NCBI RefSeq assembly: GCF_002776525.5
Contig: NC_045441.1
Location: forward strand, 67,088,585-67,152,584
Source of the DNA: Piliocolobus tephrosceles
Lineage: Eukaryota; Chordata; Mammalia; Primates; Cercopithecidae
Length of the DNA: 64,000 nt
Direction of reading: 5' to 3'
Shown: one piece after another, positions 20,313 through 32,737 of the stretch
Numbering within the stretch: position 1 is the stretch's first letter
Layout: each line of letters opens with the position of its first letter
Position numbers and translations under genes: made by a program
Notes under the pieces: model-generated
The model's database searches: none
What the model was told of the DNA's origin: nothing
What the model saw: the letters and a program-made list of their open reading frames with translations, nothing else

Positions 20313-22544
20313 TAAACATTGGATTTCTTTCATTTAGGTTTCCCTACAGCTTTATCCTTACTGCTGCTCTTCTACATACTCTTTCCTCATTTCTATGCTT
20401 CCTTATTTCATCAGTTTCATCTGTGTAAGAACTTTCTTTAGTATTTCGCTAGGAAAATGTATGGACTCTGAGAGTGTTGGGTCAGAAGTGAATACAGCCC
20501 TCTTCTGGAGATGCAGATGAGGGATCATTGATAGCTATATCTAAGCTGTTCCAGTTGAAGAGTGGGCAACAGCACACAGCCAAACCCTCTTTTGAATCTC
20601 TTCTGGCTCTTGACTTTCTACTACACTGCTATCTTTAAATGTTGGCCTCAGTCCCTAATACTCCCTGTCAGACTCCCAGATCTTTATTTTAGATGCCTGG
20701 ATTGAAAATTACATGGCTTTATGTCTGGCAATTTACTTGACTTCTCTATGGCTGAAACAAAAGCACAGGGACGAGATTAATCTGGTTAAACTCAAAAGAT
20801 TGGAAGTTTTAGTGAATGATACTTATGAGATGATTTATACTGAACAAAAATTACCTTCTAAATAATACGAATTCTCCAACACCATGCAAATTATCCATTA
20901 GTACATATAATTAATTTTCTGTGAAAATACTGAATTATGTTACTGATTTTATAAAATCTAGACCATTTAACATTTTTAAAGACTGAATTTCAAATATGTT
21001 CAATGTATACACATTCTAAGTACAAAAAGTTACTGACAATTGTTCAATGGGTTTTGTCTACACTATTCAGTTATAACATTCCTTTGAGTGAAAAAGCACT
21101 TCATGTTCTCAGCATAAAGTTCTTTATTACTGAGAGTGTGCTTTTCCCCTGTCTGAATAGCCTGAATTGAGTTTTATTTTGAGTTTTGTATCTGCTTCAA
21201 ATATTGTTGGCACACAGGCAAAGCTTTATGAAAATACAGAGGTTGTAAATGCCATTTTTCTATTCTTGAAACATGTCTGTAAATGACAGATGATTATTGA
21301 TTTGTTGGTAGAAAAATCCACAAAAAGTTCCAAGACCTGACTGCCACATAAACTCATATATTTCTTATATGTAGCAGAAAAATAACAGACATTATATACT
21401 TTTCAACTTGTAACAATGGAACTGATAGCGTTCTTGTTCCCATCTGTCCTTCCATTTTGATTCTTGGACTAGTCTCATAAGTATGCCCCTTTCCAACTCC
21501 AGCTCTCTACCACATACCTTGACCTGAAAACAGGTAAGATGATACTTTACAAACCATTATACTAAAAGAAAACCCAGCTGTGCTTTTAACAAGTTGATCT
21601 ACTGAAGAAAAACCAAATGCAACTTATAGCAAAATATGTCTTTATCTTTCTGAGTCCATCAGAGATGAAAACCAGCTCCCCTCTCCACCTTTTACCTAAT
21701 CAAAAGCTTAAATCTGTTCACAGGCTTTACAGCCCAGCATTGTACTATTGTATATTGATTGCGCCAGAGGGCACCTCCTTGTGGAGAACAATTGATTTTT
21801 CTTTGTTAGCAAGCAATTTTAATAGTCTTTCTACAGCCTGTCATGTTTCAAGGCCCCAGAAGCAAGATGCACCTGTTACTAGAACTTAGTGATCAATCGT
21901 TCAATCCACAGAAAATGTGCCTCTCTGCTGTGTGAAAACCCCTCCACAACAATTATTCAGAAGGTGACTTTAACTTGTTTTGATAAATATGCTGCTTGGG
22001 AGTCTCAGGTGGGTTGCTTAAGCATTTTTACCTCTGAGCCTGAAATTAGGTGTTTTGTTAAATTGCCATTAAGATAGCATAGTCACAAGAACAGATTTTT
22101 GCCGTTTAATGTTACTTTAGCAGCTTCATGCCAAACTTCCTTGCCAAAAAAACTAGCCCAAAGTAAAGGTCATTGCTTTGAAGAATGAATGATGATAATA
22201 ACTCTATTTGTATTGCCCTTGATATTTGAAAATGGCTCTTCTGGCTAATTGTGAGGTGTGACTAAATAGTCAAAGGTAGGATCTGTAGTTTAATTCTGCA
22301 CAATTGCTATCTGTTCTCCTTGACCAGTAGTGACCACTGTTTCCTTAAGGTTATATAAAGTGTCTCTTATTTTTTTTTTTCCTCTTCATGAATCAAGCTC
22401 AAATAGTTTCTCTGTGTGTAGGGAGGCTTCTCTGTGATCTATAAGCATATGAAAGTCTTTAAAAACTTCTTGAAAGCCTTTAAAAAGCTTATCAGCACTA
22501 TAAATAACAATAGGTTATCTAGGTGTCCTAGACAACAATATTAT
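20313..22544. other. Unassigned single-copy segment
   Basis: More than 2 kb without a recognised repeat. Short plus frames at 21617-21889 and 21889-22077 abut but show no recognisable protein. A T-run lies at 22371-22380. Confidence 0.35.
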
Positions 22545-22735
22545 TAGCTATCACTGGTTAGGACATTGCATATATTATCTTAATCAACTTTCAGTCAAAT
22601 ACTTTAGGGTAGGGATTACATGTCATGCTTTATAAATGAGAAAATTTGAGGGAAATTTGTGAAAGGTTAATGTTATCAGATTATATAAATATGGACGTAT
22701 GTGACAAAATCAGAATATGGTCAAGTCCATTCTCT
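22545..22735 (-). mobile_element. MIR SINE, reverse
   Basis: 'ttattagctatcactggtta' near 22540, then 'catatattatcttaatcaac' and 'tttataaatgagaaaatttgag', follow reversed MIR landmarks. Confidence 0.65.
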
Positions 22736-22892
22736 TAATCAATACTGTACTATTTCTCATCACTATGGTGAAAATAGGACCTAGAAGTGTAGATGCCTTG
22801 CTTGGATCTTAACCAGCATTAAAATCCCTGTCACCTCTAGAATATAGAACTAGAGTATAGAAGACAGAACCTTCTCTTCAACCCAGTGGACC

Positions 22893-23201
22893 TTTTTTTT
22901 TTGTTGTTGTTGAGACAGGGTCTCACTCTGTTGCCCAGGCTGGAGTGCAGTAGTGCTATCTCAGCTCGTTGCAGTCTCGACCTCCCGGGCTCAGATCATC
23001 CTGTCACCTCAGCCTCCCAAGTAGCTGAGACTACAGGCTTGTGCTGCTAAGCCCGGATAAGTTTTTTTTTTTTTTTTAATTGTAGAGACAGGGTTTTGTA
23101 ATGTTGGCCAAGCTGGTTTCAAACTCCTGAGCCCAGTGATCCGCCCTTCTTGGCTTCCCAAAAGGCTGGGATTACAGGAGGCATGAGCCACGGTGCCCAT
23201 C
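22893..23201 (-). mobile_element. AluJ/old AluS, reverse
   Basis: TTG-rich tail, 'gcccaggctggagtgcagta' and 'gctgggattacagg' at the right end, with an internal T-run at 23064-23078. The high divergence suggests AluJ. Confidence 0.88.
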
Positions 23202-23432
23202 TTACAGCAAACATTTTTTGATGTCTGTTGAATACCAAGCAACTTGATAGACTTTGGGGTAAAGTAACAAATTGAGAAATACACAATCCCTGGTTTCAGG
23301 AAACTAGTCAGGAAGTGGAAAGAAGGAATGGTTACTAAGAGGCTCAGCAGGGGAAAACATCTCAGCCTACAGGTAGGAAATGTTTCGTGGAAGATATTGC
23401 TTCTGTATAAAGCCTAGAAATACAAACAAGGC

Positions 23433-23916
23433 TGTTATGGGCTGAATTGTGTCTGTCTACAAATTCATGGCGAAGTCACATGTGTGTCATATGTTGAAAG
23501 GATAACTCCTCTTGCCTCAGAAAGTGATTGTATTTGGAGAAAAGGCCTTTGCAGATGTAGTCAAATTAAGATGAAGTCATTAAGGTGGGCTCTAACCTAA
23601 TCTGACTAGTGTCCTCACAAGAAGGGAAAATTTGGACAGAGAGACACAGAGAGAAGACCATGTGAAGCTTGGATATATAATGCCACAAGTCAGTGAATGC
23701 CAAACATCACCAGCAAATCACCAGGAACTGAGGCAAAGGTATGAACACATTCTCCTTCACAACCCTCAGAAGGAACCAACTCTTTCGAATAGACTTCTGG
23801 AAATTTGCTAACCTTGGTTTCAGACTTCTGATCTCTAGAACTGTGAAGCAATAAATTTCTGGTTTTGAAGCCACCTAGTTTGTGGGTCCTCTCTTACCGC
23901 AGCTCTAGCAAATCAA
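23433..23916 (+). mobile_element. MLT1-class MaLR LTR
   Basis: Starts tgttatgggctgaattgtgt and carries 'ttgcagatgtagtcaaatta', 'ctgactagtgtcctcacaag' and 'ctagaactgtgaagcaataa'. Near the end comes 'gaagccacctagtttgtggg'. These are MLT1-type landmarks in order. Confidence 0.75.
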
Positions 23917-24554
23917 TGAAAGGGTTTTGATAAGAATAATGGGGGAGAGAGAGAGATACAGAGCTTTGTTTTGGTTTGCTTTTATGTGAAAGAAAGAACA
24001 AGGAAAACTTGAAGACAAGGAAATGTTTGTAGTCTGAGGAGGCAGTAAGGAGCCTCTGAATGTTTATGAGTAAGCAGCAGAGTGGCATTTTCAGAACTGT
24101 GTTTTAGTGAAGTTACTCTCACATCACAAGCAGGAAGACCAGCAAAGGTAGACTTAGCTCACCTTGAGACTGTTTTGTAGCTGCAAGTTAGTGAAAACGA
24201 AGGGAAGGATGCTTAATGTGAGGAAATTATTTTTAAAACTGAACTTTCTTTAAAGAACTAATCAACTCTGACCTTTATGTTTGTAAACCACTGGAGGGGG
24301 ACGGGAAAATAGATGAGAAAACAGGTTCCAGTCATTTTACCTGTGGAATCAGAACCAAGACTAATGATGCAATATGTTAGATCAACAGAAGAAGAAATGC
24401 TTTGAAAATACTTCTGTCTTGTTCCACATGTTCAGGTCTCATGAAGTTAGAAAGATCCTTTAGATGGTGAATCAGCAGATCTGGATTTTAGAATCAGCTC
24501 GCCAAAGAACTCTATAACCAGTTAAATAAATGACTCTGAATTTCCTGATTTCAG
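23917..24554. other. Unassigned segment
   Basis: About 0.6 kb. It includes a short GA-rich run at 23942-23957. No other feature seen. Confidence 0.35.
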
Positions 24555-24751
24555 TTTTCCTTTTTCTTTTTAGACTTTTAAGTTCAGGAATACATGTGCA
24601 GGTTGTTGCATAGGTAAACTTGTGTCATGGGGATTTGTTGTACAGATTATTTCATCACCCAGGTATTATTAAGCCTTCTACCCATTAGTTATTTATCCTG
24701 ATCCTCTCCCTCCTCCCACTCTTCGCCTTCCAATAGACCCCAGCGTGTGTT
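24555..24751 (-). mobile_element. L1 3' end, reverse (older primate L1)
   Basis: 'acttttaagttcaggaatac' then 'atgtgcaggttgttgcatag' and 'ttcatcacccaggtattatt' is reversed L1 3' UTR. It is 5' truncated near 24751. Confidence 0.85.
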
Positions 24752-25485
24752 CTTTTTTTAAAAAAATAAAAGAAAATGGTGGATGTCTTGGTAGTTACAA
24801 TCCTTCCAGTTCTAATAAACAGTCTTAGGGAATGTGGTAAGCTTACTTCCACTTTAGATGTGTGCTGTTTCATCTTGTTCCTCTTTCTCAGTGTTTCTAT
24901 TCTGTATTAGTGCAACCAAACTTTTGAATAAAATTGAACTCATAATTTTCTCACTAAATCTGAATTTCCTAACCATTTGAAGTGCTCATAGAATTTATGT
25001 ATGGCCATAGTCACAGATGCTATAAGCATACATAAATGTGTTAAAATTAGAGCAGAAGAAGGGAAAGACAACAAATGAAGTACATGTCACAGAATTTTTT
25101 TTAAAGTAAAAAGTTCAGAAACCAAGTAACCTTTCAGAAAAAAATAGATAGAGGATAACTAAGAAGAAAAAGGTACAGGTGTAGGAAACGATGAAGGTCA
25201 GTGTAAGCAAGTGGCATGCAGGTGATGAACAGGTGCAGCAAGAGGTGCAAAAATGAATGATCTATTATGGAAAAGTCACATCAAGGGTCTGTTTTTGTCT
25301 CTGTTACCTGAGGAGACTAGATGCACTAAGTGAAATATATCAGTGCAGATTACTAACACTTTACCAATTTAAGAGAGGTTAACAGCAATAGAAGAGAAAT
25401 TGGTGATACAGCCTTAAATGCTATTTTCATAAGTGATGCTTTAATAAGACTGAACAAATCATTTGCCATAGCAGTTAAAAGGAGT
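24752..25485. other. Unassigned segment
   Basis: About 0.7 kb. Purine-rich, repeat-poor, no gene signal. Confidence 0.35.
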
Positions 25486-25711
25486 CAAGGATTACAAACT
25501 AGGGCCCGTGGGCCAAATCTGACTGACTTCTGTTTTTGGAAATAAACTTTCATTGGAACACAGCCGTGCCCATTTGGGTACATATGTCTCTGGCTGCTTC
25601 TGTGTTACTATGGCAAAAAATGGTTTAAGTAGTTGCAAAAGAAGGCATACAGCTCCAAAAGCTGAAAATATTTACTATTTGGCCTTTTACAGGAAAGACT
25701 TCTGACCACTG
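25486..25711 (-). mobile_element. Non-autonomous hAT-type DNA transposon
   Basis: The ends caaggattacaaac and ...gaccactg correspond to the terminal repeats of a common MER family (cagtggtcagcaaac). Inside lie 'gggcccgtgggccaaatctg', 'ggaacacagccgtgcccatt' and 'aatatttactatttggcctttt', all diagnostic phrases. I recognise the family but am not certain of its official name. Confidence 0.75.
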
Positions 25712-25779
25712 CTCTAGAGGGCTTCTAACATACCTTTTAGAAAATTCTCAGCTCCTAGAATTTAACTGCTTGGGTTAAA

Positions 25780-25960
25780 ATACTTTTTTCTTCTGCCTAC
25801 TCACTCTGTGGTCTTGGACTTGACATTTACCACTCTTCAACTTTTAGTTTTCCTCATGTATAAAACAGATACAATAAAAGTTTTTCACAAATAGAGTTCT
25901 TGCTAGGACCAATTAAAGAGTCTAAGCACTCTAAGTACCACTGTGCTCACGTCCACATCT
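25780..25960 (+). mobile_element. MIR SINE fragment
   Basis: 'actctgtggtcttggacttg' (MIR: gctgtgtgaccttgggcaag), then 'tttcctcatgtataaaacag'. Diverged plus-strand MIR. Confidence 0.65.
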
Positions 25961-26199
25961 ATCTAGGCTACTGATTTCTTTCCATGTTTTTTTCTCCCAG
26001 GGACTACTGCAGTTTCCATCAACCAAGTTGACACTTCAGAGATACTTTTGTGACCACCAGGCATTACAAGGATTCTCAAAGTTCCAAAATTCCCCAGACA
26101 TTTGTACTAGTTTAGGATAGAATGCCTCACACCATCATCTTGTTTTAGAATTTGTTAGATGTGTACCAAAACACTACAAGTTGTGCTTCAAATTTTTAT

Positions 26200-26345
26200 T
26201 TCTATTTATTTATTTTTAATTTGTATAAATTTAGAGGATACAAGTGTAATTTTGTTACATGTATAAGTTGCATAGTGGTGAAATCAGGGCTTTTATGGTA
26301 CTCATCACACAAAGAATGTATATTGTACCCCTTTCCAGTGACATT
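26200..26345 (-). mobile_element. L1MA/L1PB-type 3' end, reverse
   Basis: 'ataaatttagaggatacaag', 'ttttgttacatgtataagtt' and 'tgcatagtggtgaaatcagg' match reversed older L1 3' UTR. Confidence 0.8.
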
Positions 26346-26754
26346 GCTCTGTGGGTATTAACTCAGGGTCATATATAGCCATTAAGACCTAGGTAGAAAT
26401 TCATAGTGTGGGGCCAGGGACAGTCTGACAGGAGGCTAGCCTAAGAATCACTCTTTTCTTCTGAAAATAAAATGTAGTATGGAATCAAGCTGCTCATTGA
26501 TAGCTCCCTTTTCTCTCGGAATGAGTTTTCATGTGGCACATTCTCAGTTCTCCACGCAGAGTGTTCCTAGTTGCTCTTTATCGTTTTGGCAGACAGTACC
26601 AAAAATACCAGAATTGCAAAAGATGACACAGCATAGGCTAAAGATGGTGACACTTTTGCCACTTCCTACTGTTTCTGATCTTACACTATTCAAAATAGGG
26701 ATTCCTGAATATATTTAGAAATAGTCCCCTATGTCCTTAAGATAATGTCAATTG
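26346..26754. other. Unassigned segment
   Basis: About 0.4 kb. A 79-codon plus frame at 26479-26718 is not recognised. Confidence 0.3.
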
Positions 26755-26990
26755 CTAATATTCACTGGACATTTGCTATATGCCAGGTACTGTGATAATC
26801 ACACTGATGTATTATCTTATTTAATTCTCTAAAAATTCTGAGGTATTGTCATTATTTCTACTTCATAATAGGAAAATTACAGAAATGGCCTGAGGTCACA
26901 GTTCGTGATGGAACAAGGACTTGAACCAGGGCTTTTTCATTCCAAAGCTCTTGCCTTTGAGCACAGCCTGTACTGTTTCTCAATATCAGT
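26755..26990 (-). mobile_element. MIR SINE, reverse
   Basis: 'tatatgccaggtactgtgat', 'attatcttatttaattctct', 'cagaaatggcctgaggtcac' and 'ggacttgaaccagggctttt' are reversed MIR landmarks nearly end to end. Confidence 0.85.
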
Positions 26991-26991
26991 A

Positions 26992-27445
26992 ATTACTGAA
27001 TTGTGTCTCACAAAAAATGACATGTTGAAGTCCTAATCCCCAGCATTTCAGAATGTGACCTTATTTAGAAATAGGTTCTTTGCAGATGTAATTAGTTAAG
27101 ATGAGGTAATAGTGGAGTAGGGTAGATCTTTAATCCAATATGACTAGTGTCCTTATAAGAAGATAGCCATGTGAAGACAGAGAGGCACAAATAGAGAATG
27201 CCATTTGACAAACGAGGCAGAGATTGGATTTATATAGCTATAGGTCAAGGGTTACCAAAGATTGCTAGCAAACCACCAGAAGGTAAAAAGAGGCAAGGAA
27301 GGACTTCCCTTCAGAAGGATCATGGTCCTTCCAACACCTTGATTTTGGACTTCTAGTCTCCAGAATTGTGCGAAAATAAATTTCTGTTGTTTTAATCCAC
27401 CTAGTTTCTGGCATTTTTCTGCATCAGCTCTAGAAAAACAGTACA
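26992..27445 (+). mobile_element. MLT1-class MaLR LTR
   Basis: 'gaatgtgaccttatttagaa', 'ttagttaagatgaggtaata', 'atgactagtgtccttataag', 'ccagaattgtgcgaaaataa' and the end 'cagtaca' occur in MLT1 order. Confidence 0.78.
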
Positions 27446-27559
27446 GCCATATAAATAGAGAAACTCTAAGGAAAAAGACGATATGCTATAAACGGAGAAT
27501 CTAAAATGTACATAGCCTAAGAGGAATGAGAGACTCTAAACATAAAACAACTTTCTGAG

Positions 27560-28035
27560 TGTGATGGTTAATACTGAGTGTCAATTTGATTGGATTGAAG
27601 GATACAAAGTATTGATCCTGGGTGTGTCTGTGTGGGTGTTGCCAAAGCAGATTAACATCTGAGTCAATGGGCTGGGCGTTGCCAAAGGAGATTAATATTT
27701 GAGTCAGTGGGCTGGGGAAGGCAGATCCACCCTTAATCTGATTGGGCACCATCTAATCAGCTGCCAGCAAGGCTAGAATATAAGCAGGCAAAAAAATCTG
27801 AAAAGAGACTGGCCTAGCCTCCCAGTCTACATCTTTCTTCAGTGCTGGATGTTTCCTGCCCTTGAACATCAGATTCCAGTTTCTTCAGTTTTGGAACTCA
27901 GACTAGCTCTCCTTGCTCCTCAGCGTGCAGACGGCCTATTGTGGGAGCTTGTGATCACGTGAGTTAATATTTAATAAACTCTCCTATATATATATATATT
28001 CCATTTGTTCTGTCTCTCTAGAGAACCCTAATACA
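27560..28035 (+). mobile_element. MLT2A/MLT2B (ERVL) solo LTR with internal tandem duplication
   Basis: Starts tgtgatggttaatactgagt and ends 'gaaccctaataca'. The flanks ctgag (27555-27559) and ctaag (28036-28040) are a one-mismatch target-site duplication. A 40-base block is present twice in tandem (27638-27677 and 27678-27717, about 5 differences). It lacks part of the usual 3' half. A TA-run lies at 27984-27998. Confidence 0.9.
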
Positions 28036-28040
28036 CTAAG

Positions 28041-28739
28041 GAAAAGAGGAAGAGGACCACAAAAACAAAGAAAAGAAAGAAAAAAGTAAACAAACAAAGT
28101 AATCTGGTTGTAAAATGAGTTCGCTGATTTTCTGGTGACATCTGATTTTAATGGGATATTCATAAAAAAATGAAAGCAGGGATGTAAAACCAAAGTAAAT
28201 AAATACTTACAACTCATTATGAACAAGGTTAATATTTAGGGGTTTCGTGACTGGGGAGAAGGAATTACAGACAATTAAAGACCAAAACAAAATGAGATTA
28301 GATTAGATTTAATGTAAACCTCAAATTTAAAATAATATTCCCATGTGACATCATAGAAATGACACCCAAAAGAATAAAAATAAAACTACAGCAATAATTT
28401 AGATCTATAACTATAAATTATCTGATGGAAAAATAGCTAAAACTGTTGTTCTCTATTGAAATAGTCTATGATTGTTACCTATCTCATCTCAGCTGGTCTC
28501 CCTATTTCTAAATATTGGAATAGAGCATTAGGGTGTCCCAATTCTGCAGTGGACTCAAACCAATTACTATTGGTTTTCATATGGTTCTGAATAATAGACA
28601 CTTCTAATATGCAGATGCTTTCAAAGATTCATACAAATGTTAATGTATTTTAAAAAACTGTTTTTTTCTTTTTTAGACTCTAGCTAATCTGAAAATGGAC
28701 TATCTAGCTGTGGAAATTGGAGTTGTGTATGCAAGAAGT
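28041..28739. other. Unassigned segment
   Basis: About 0.7 kb of AT-rich DNA. It includes a short gatta-repeat-like stretch near 28295-28310. No gene or repeat family recognised. Confidence 0.35.
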
Positions 28740-29114
28740 GTGTGAATTATCAGGTGTGCAAATGCCCTGCATCTAAATCCATATTCTTTTATTTCTCCTT
28801 GCCTTTGTGGCTGCTTGGCTTTCTTTTGCTCAGACCTTATCTATTTGACAAATCCTATTCTTCCTTTAAGTTGCAGCTTAAGAATCACTTCCTCTGTCGA
28901 ACCTTCCCAAATTATTATCCCATAGCCCTCATTGATAATTTTCGTCTTTGTGCTAAAAGTGCACTTCTTTTATATTATTTACAATATTACATGATATATT
29001 CTTGTGCTTGGCTGTAGAATGTGGGCCCCCTCAAAGCCAGGGCCAGGCCTCTTACATGTTTTCATACCTAACACCTAGCACAGTGTCTGGCTAAGTGGCT
29101 ACAGGAGCCACTTA
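28740..29114 (+). mobile_element. L2 LINE 3' end
   Basis: 'aagttgcagcttaagaatca', 'tcccaaattattatcccata', 'gctgtagaatgtgggccccc' and 'agcacagtgtctggc' follow the L2 3' end. A 9-base perfect inverted repeat (29092-29100 / 29106-29114, loop of 5) sits at its end. Confidence 0.82.
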
Positions 29115-29147
29115 CTGATTAACGAGTTCCATGGACACCTACAGCCC

Positions 29148-30225
29148 AGACAACCAAAATAAAAATAAACGGGTGGGACTACATGAAACTAAAAGGCTTC
29201 TGCATAACAAAGGGAACAGTTAACAGTGTGAAAACATAACCTATACAATGAGTCAATTTTTTTGCAAACTACATATTTGATAAAAGGCTAATTTCTAAAA
29301 TACATAAGAAACTTCTACAACTTCATAGAAAAAAAACCTGTAAACTGATTTAAAAATGGGCTAAAGACTTGAATAGACATTTTTTTTTAAATGACATAAA
29401 AAATGACCATACAGGTACATGAAAAGATGCTTAATGCCAATTAATCATTAAGGAAATGCAAATAAAAACTACATGATATAACCTCAGACCTGTTAGTATG
29501 GCTACTATCCCAAAGTCAAAAATGAACAAGTGTTGGCAAGGATGTGAAGAAATTAGTACCCTTGGACATTGTTGATGGGAATGCAAAATGGTGGAGCTGC
29601 TATGGAAAATAGCATGGAGGTTCCTCAAAAAATTAAAAATTGAGCTACCATAGGATTCAGCAATCTCACTTCTAACTATGTATCTAAAAGAAATGAAATA
29701 AGGATCTCAAAGAGATATGAGCATTCTTATCATGTTCATTACAGCACTACTCACAATAGCCAAGATGTGGAAACAACCAAAATGTAAACTGACAGATGAA
29801 TGAGTAGAAACAAACGATGCTAGATACAAACAAGAGAATATTAACTTTTCCTTCAAAAAGAAGGAAATCTGCTATATGCAACAACATGAATGAACCTTAA
29901 GAACACTGTGTTAAGTGAAATAAGTCAGTCACAAAAGGACAAAAATTGCATGATTCCGCTTGTACTAAGTTATATAAAATAGTCAAACTCACAGAATCAA
30001 AGAGTGGAACAGTGGTTGCAAATGACTGGGTAAAAGAGAAAATGAGGAGTTGTTAATACATAGGTGTAAAATTGTGTTATTCAAGATGAATAAGTGCTAG
30101 AGATCTGCTGTACGATATTGTTCCTACAGGCAACAAAACTATTTTGTACACTTAAACATCTGTTAAGAGAGTAGAATTAACGCTGTGTTCTTACCACCAT
30201 ACATTTAAAAAAGAAATTTAAAAAA
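29148..30225 (+). mobile_element. L1MB/L1MA-type LINE, 5' truncated
   Basis: Roughly 1.1 kb of co-linear old L1: 'gtgggactacatgaaactaa', 'gcataacaaagggaacagtt', 'gttggcaaggatgtgaag', 'cagcaatctcacttctaact' and 'ggaaacaaccaaaatgtaaa'. The 3' UTR contains 'gtacacttaaacatctgtta' and ends in A-rich sequence. ORF2 is riddled with stops and frameshifts. Confidence 0.9.
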
Positions 30226-30232
30226 TTTCTTC

Positions 30233-30538
30233 ATGGGGCACGGTGGCTCATGCCTATAATCCTGGCACTTTGAGAGGCCAAGGCGAGTGGATCGCCTGTG
30301 GTCAGGAGTTAGATAGCAGGCTGACCAACAAAGTGAAACCCCGTCTCTACTAAAAATACAAAAATTAGCCGGGTGTGGGGGCATGTGCCTGCAGTCCCAG
30401 CTACTCGGGAGGCTAAGACAGGAGAATTGATTGAACCCGGGAGGCAGCGGTTGCAGTGAGCGGAGATGGCACCACTGCACTCCAGCCTGGGTGATGGAGG
30501 GAGACTCCATCTCAAAAAAAAAAAAAAAAAAAAAAAAA
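30233..30538 (+). mobile_element. AluS
   Basis: Full-length Alu (ggggcacggtggctcatgcc to a 26-base A-tail) inserted at the tail of the old L1. The minus frames at 30205-30548 are antisense Alu. Confidence 0.92.
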
Positions 30539-30879
30539 GCATGAACATATGTAATTAGAGAAAAATATTAGGGAAATTGCAAAATAATTTATTAGCCTTA
30601 TTCAGCTCTAGAGATGATCAAGGATGAGCTCAGCCTACTCAAGCAGAGATAACATCTGCGTGGAAACGCTAAATGCCTAGTCTTCTTCTATCTTGTATTT
30701 GAAGGAGAATCCTGTTAAAAATGAAGCCACTATCATGGTTAAGAGGATTTGAAATCTAAGATCAGGAGTGACTGCTTTCCATGAATACAAGTTTCTAAGA
30801 CTAGAACATGGACATTCTAAAGTTCAGAAAAAGTCACTTTTCAAATCACTAAATTATGTTGATTCTTCCATCACAATGT
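30539..30879. other. Unassigned segment
   Basis: About 0.34 kb. No feature recognised. Confidence 0.3.
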
Positions 30880-31190
30880 TGACTAAGAATCCCTTCACCC
30901 CTTTTCTTGTTATCATTGCAATCAAACATTGATTATCATGCACTTTCATAAAATAATAGCCAAATTTTATCTCATTTCTCTGCCTCAAATCTGTTCTCAG
31001 TTCACATTGCATACTGCTTGGCTTGGGCCATTCCTTGGTTCAGAAATCTTAAATTGTTCCCCATTTTCCTACAGATTAAAGATTATTTTCCTTAACCTAG
31101 CCCTTCATTGGTCCTCCAAATTTACTCATCTCACAAACCATCTTTCTAGCATAATTTCCATCATTTCCAATAAAGTTGTTATTTTCTTTC
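30880..31190 (+). mobile_element. L2 LINE fragment
   Basis: 'tcttaaattgttccccattt', 'cctacagattaaagattatt' and 'ttactcatctcacaaacc' resemble the L2 stretch ctttcaatggctccccattgcc ... aggattaaat. Diverged. Confidence 0.55.
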
Positions 31191-31849
31191 TTTCTTTTTT
31201 TTTTTTGAGTGGAGTAATTCATTAAATGGATCACTAAATCTAACTTGATTATTTTACTTTTGAATGAATGTTTCGACAGTGCTTGCCACTACCTGCTGGT
31301 GAAGGACCCAAGTTTCCTGCAAACTTTCCTTCTCTTCTGTCCCCTTGATATTTCTGAGAGTGACTTGGAAGATTCTCCCATCTTTGTGGTTCCACCGAAG
31401 TCTTTAGCTTTGTCAAAGGAGCCATCCTCCTTGTGCAAAGGGCCTAGAGAGTGGTATCAGTCACAGTTTGAACTATGTTCTCTGCTCTAGGATGTCACAG
31501 CTTGTCCCAAATCCTAGGCAAATCAGAAGTACATTTATCTCATTATCAATCTCATATCACTTAGTTTGTAATTCTTGTGTGGCACTTATTATTATCTGTT
31601 TGCTAGTTTAATCATCTGGCTTGGCTGGATTATCTGCTATTAGCACAGCATCACAATTGCTTTATCACAGAAAGAAGGTTGGAACTACATTTTTCAAAAT
31701 TGCCTTTTCTGTAAGGCACCAGGTTAGAGTTTATCAACATGAAACACTTGACTGAAATTTAGAATGTGAAGAGCAGTGGCTGTTATTCTTCTCAGGAAGA
31801 AGCAGCCAGACACATGGACAGATGTGACTGGCCCTGCAGCTTGGATGAT
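31191..31849. other. Unassigned segment with a T-run and a short open frame
   Basis: A T-rich run at 31184-31206 is followed by a plus frame of 81 codons (31245-31490) with no protein I recognise. The T-run could be the A-tail of an unidentified minus-strand retroposon. This is conjecture. Confidence 0.3.
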
Positions 31850-32212
31850 TGTCTTAGTTTGCTCCGACTGTCAGAACAAAATGTCATAGACTGGGTGGCT
31901 TAAACAACAGGCATTTATTTCACATAGTTCTGGAAGCTAGGATGACCAAGATCAAGCTACCTTCATGATCAAGCTCTGGAGAGGACCCTCTTCCCGGCTT
32001 ACAGATGGCTGCCTTCTTACTGTGTCCTCACTTGCAGGAGAGGTAGAAAGCTGTGTTGTCTTAGAAGGATACTAATCCCATCATGTGGGCCACACTCTCA
32101 TGATCTCATTTAAACCTAGTTATCTCTCAAAGGCCCCACATTAAAAACCATCACATTGCGGGGTTAAGGCTTCAACATGTGAATTTTGAGGGCACACACC
32201 GAGTCCATAGCA
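31850..32212 (-). mobile_element. MLT1C/D-like MaLR LTR, reverse
   Basis: Starts tgtcttagtttgctccgact, then 'gactgggtggcttaaacaac', 'gttctggaagctaggatgac' and 'atggctgccttcttactgtg'. It ends 'gcacacaccgagtccatagca'-like sequence, fitting a reversed full-length MLT1 LTR. Confidence 0.8.
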
Positions 32213-32737
32213 GCTGAAATGAGAGAGAACATTCCAGAGAGTCTTGAGAATTACATCACCTTTTGGAAGAGTTTTTGAGAACCATACCTTTGGTGCTTTA
32301 GTTTGAGATTGAATGTACCAATTTTCCTGACCTTAGCTCCCCACCCTTCCCAATGATTGTTTAAATCTTTAGTTTCCTGTATTGAAACCCTTCAAACTTA
32401 GAATGCAAGGGGTAACTTTTGTTTTTATTAACTGAACTCTGATGGCTACACGAATCTTTCATAATTTAGAACTAGGAAGTCCTATTGAAGTAACTAGTTC
32501 TGTTGAATTTACAGCTTGTTCTTTTCCAGCTGCTAGCTAACCCACAACTTCTCATTGTACCTCCTCTCTCTAAGCAGATTGTTACCACATTTGCTGCTGG
32601 GTAAGGCAATCAAAGTCAATTTAACCTTGAGAATATTTGACACTTTGGCTGGAATCTCTCAACAGTGGTTAACATGTGTTGGCCTTCAACGTACAGAAAT
32701 GAGACTCCACTATTGTGATTTGTACTATAGATACATT
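32213..32737. other. Unassigned segment
   Basis: About 0.5 kb between two LTRs, with no family recognised. Confidence 0.35.
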
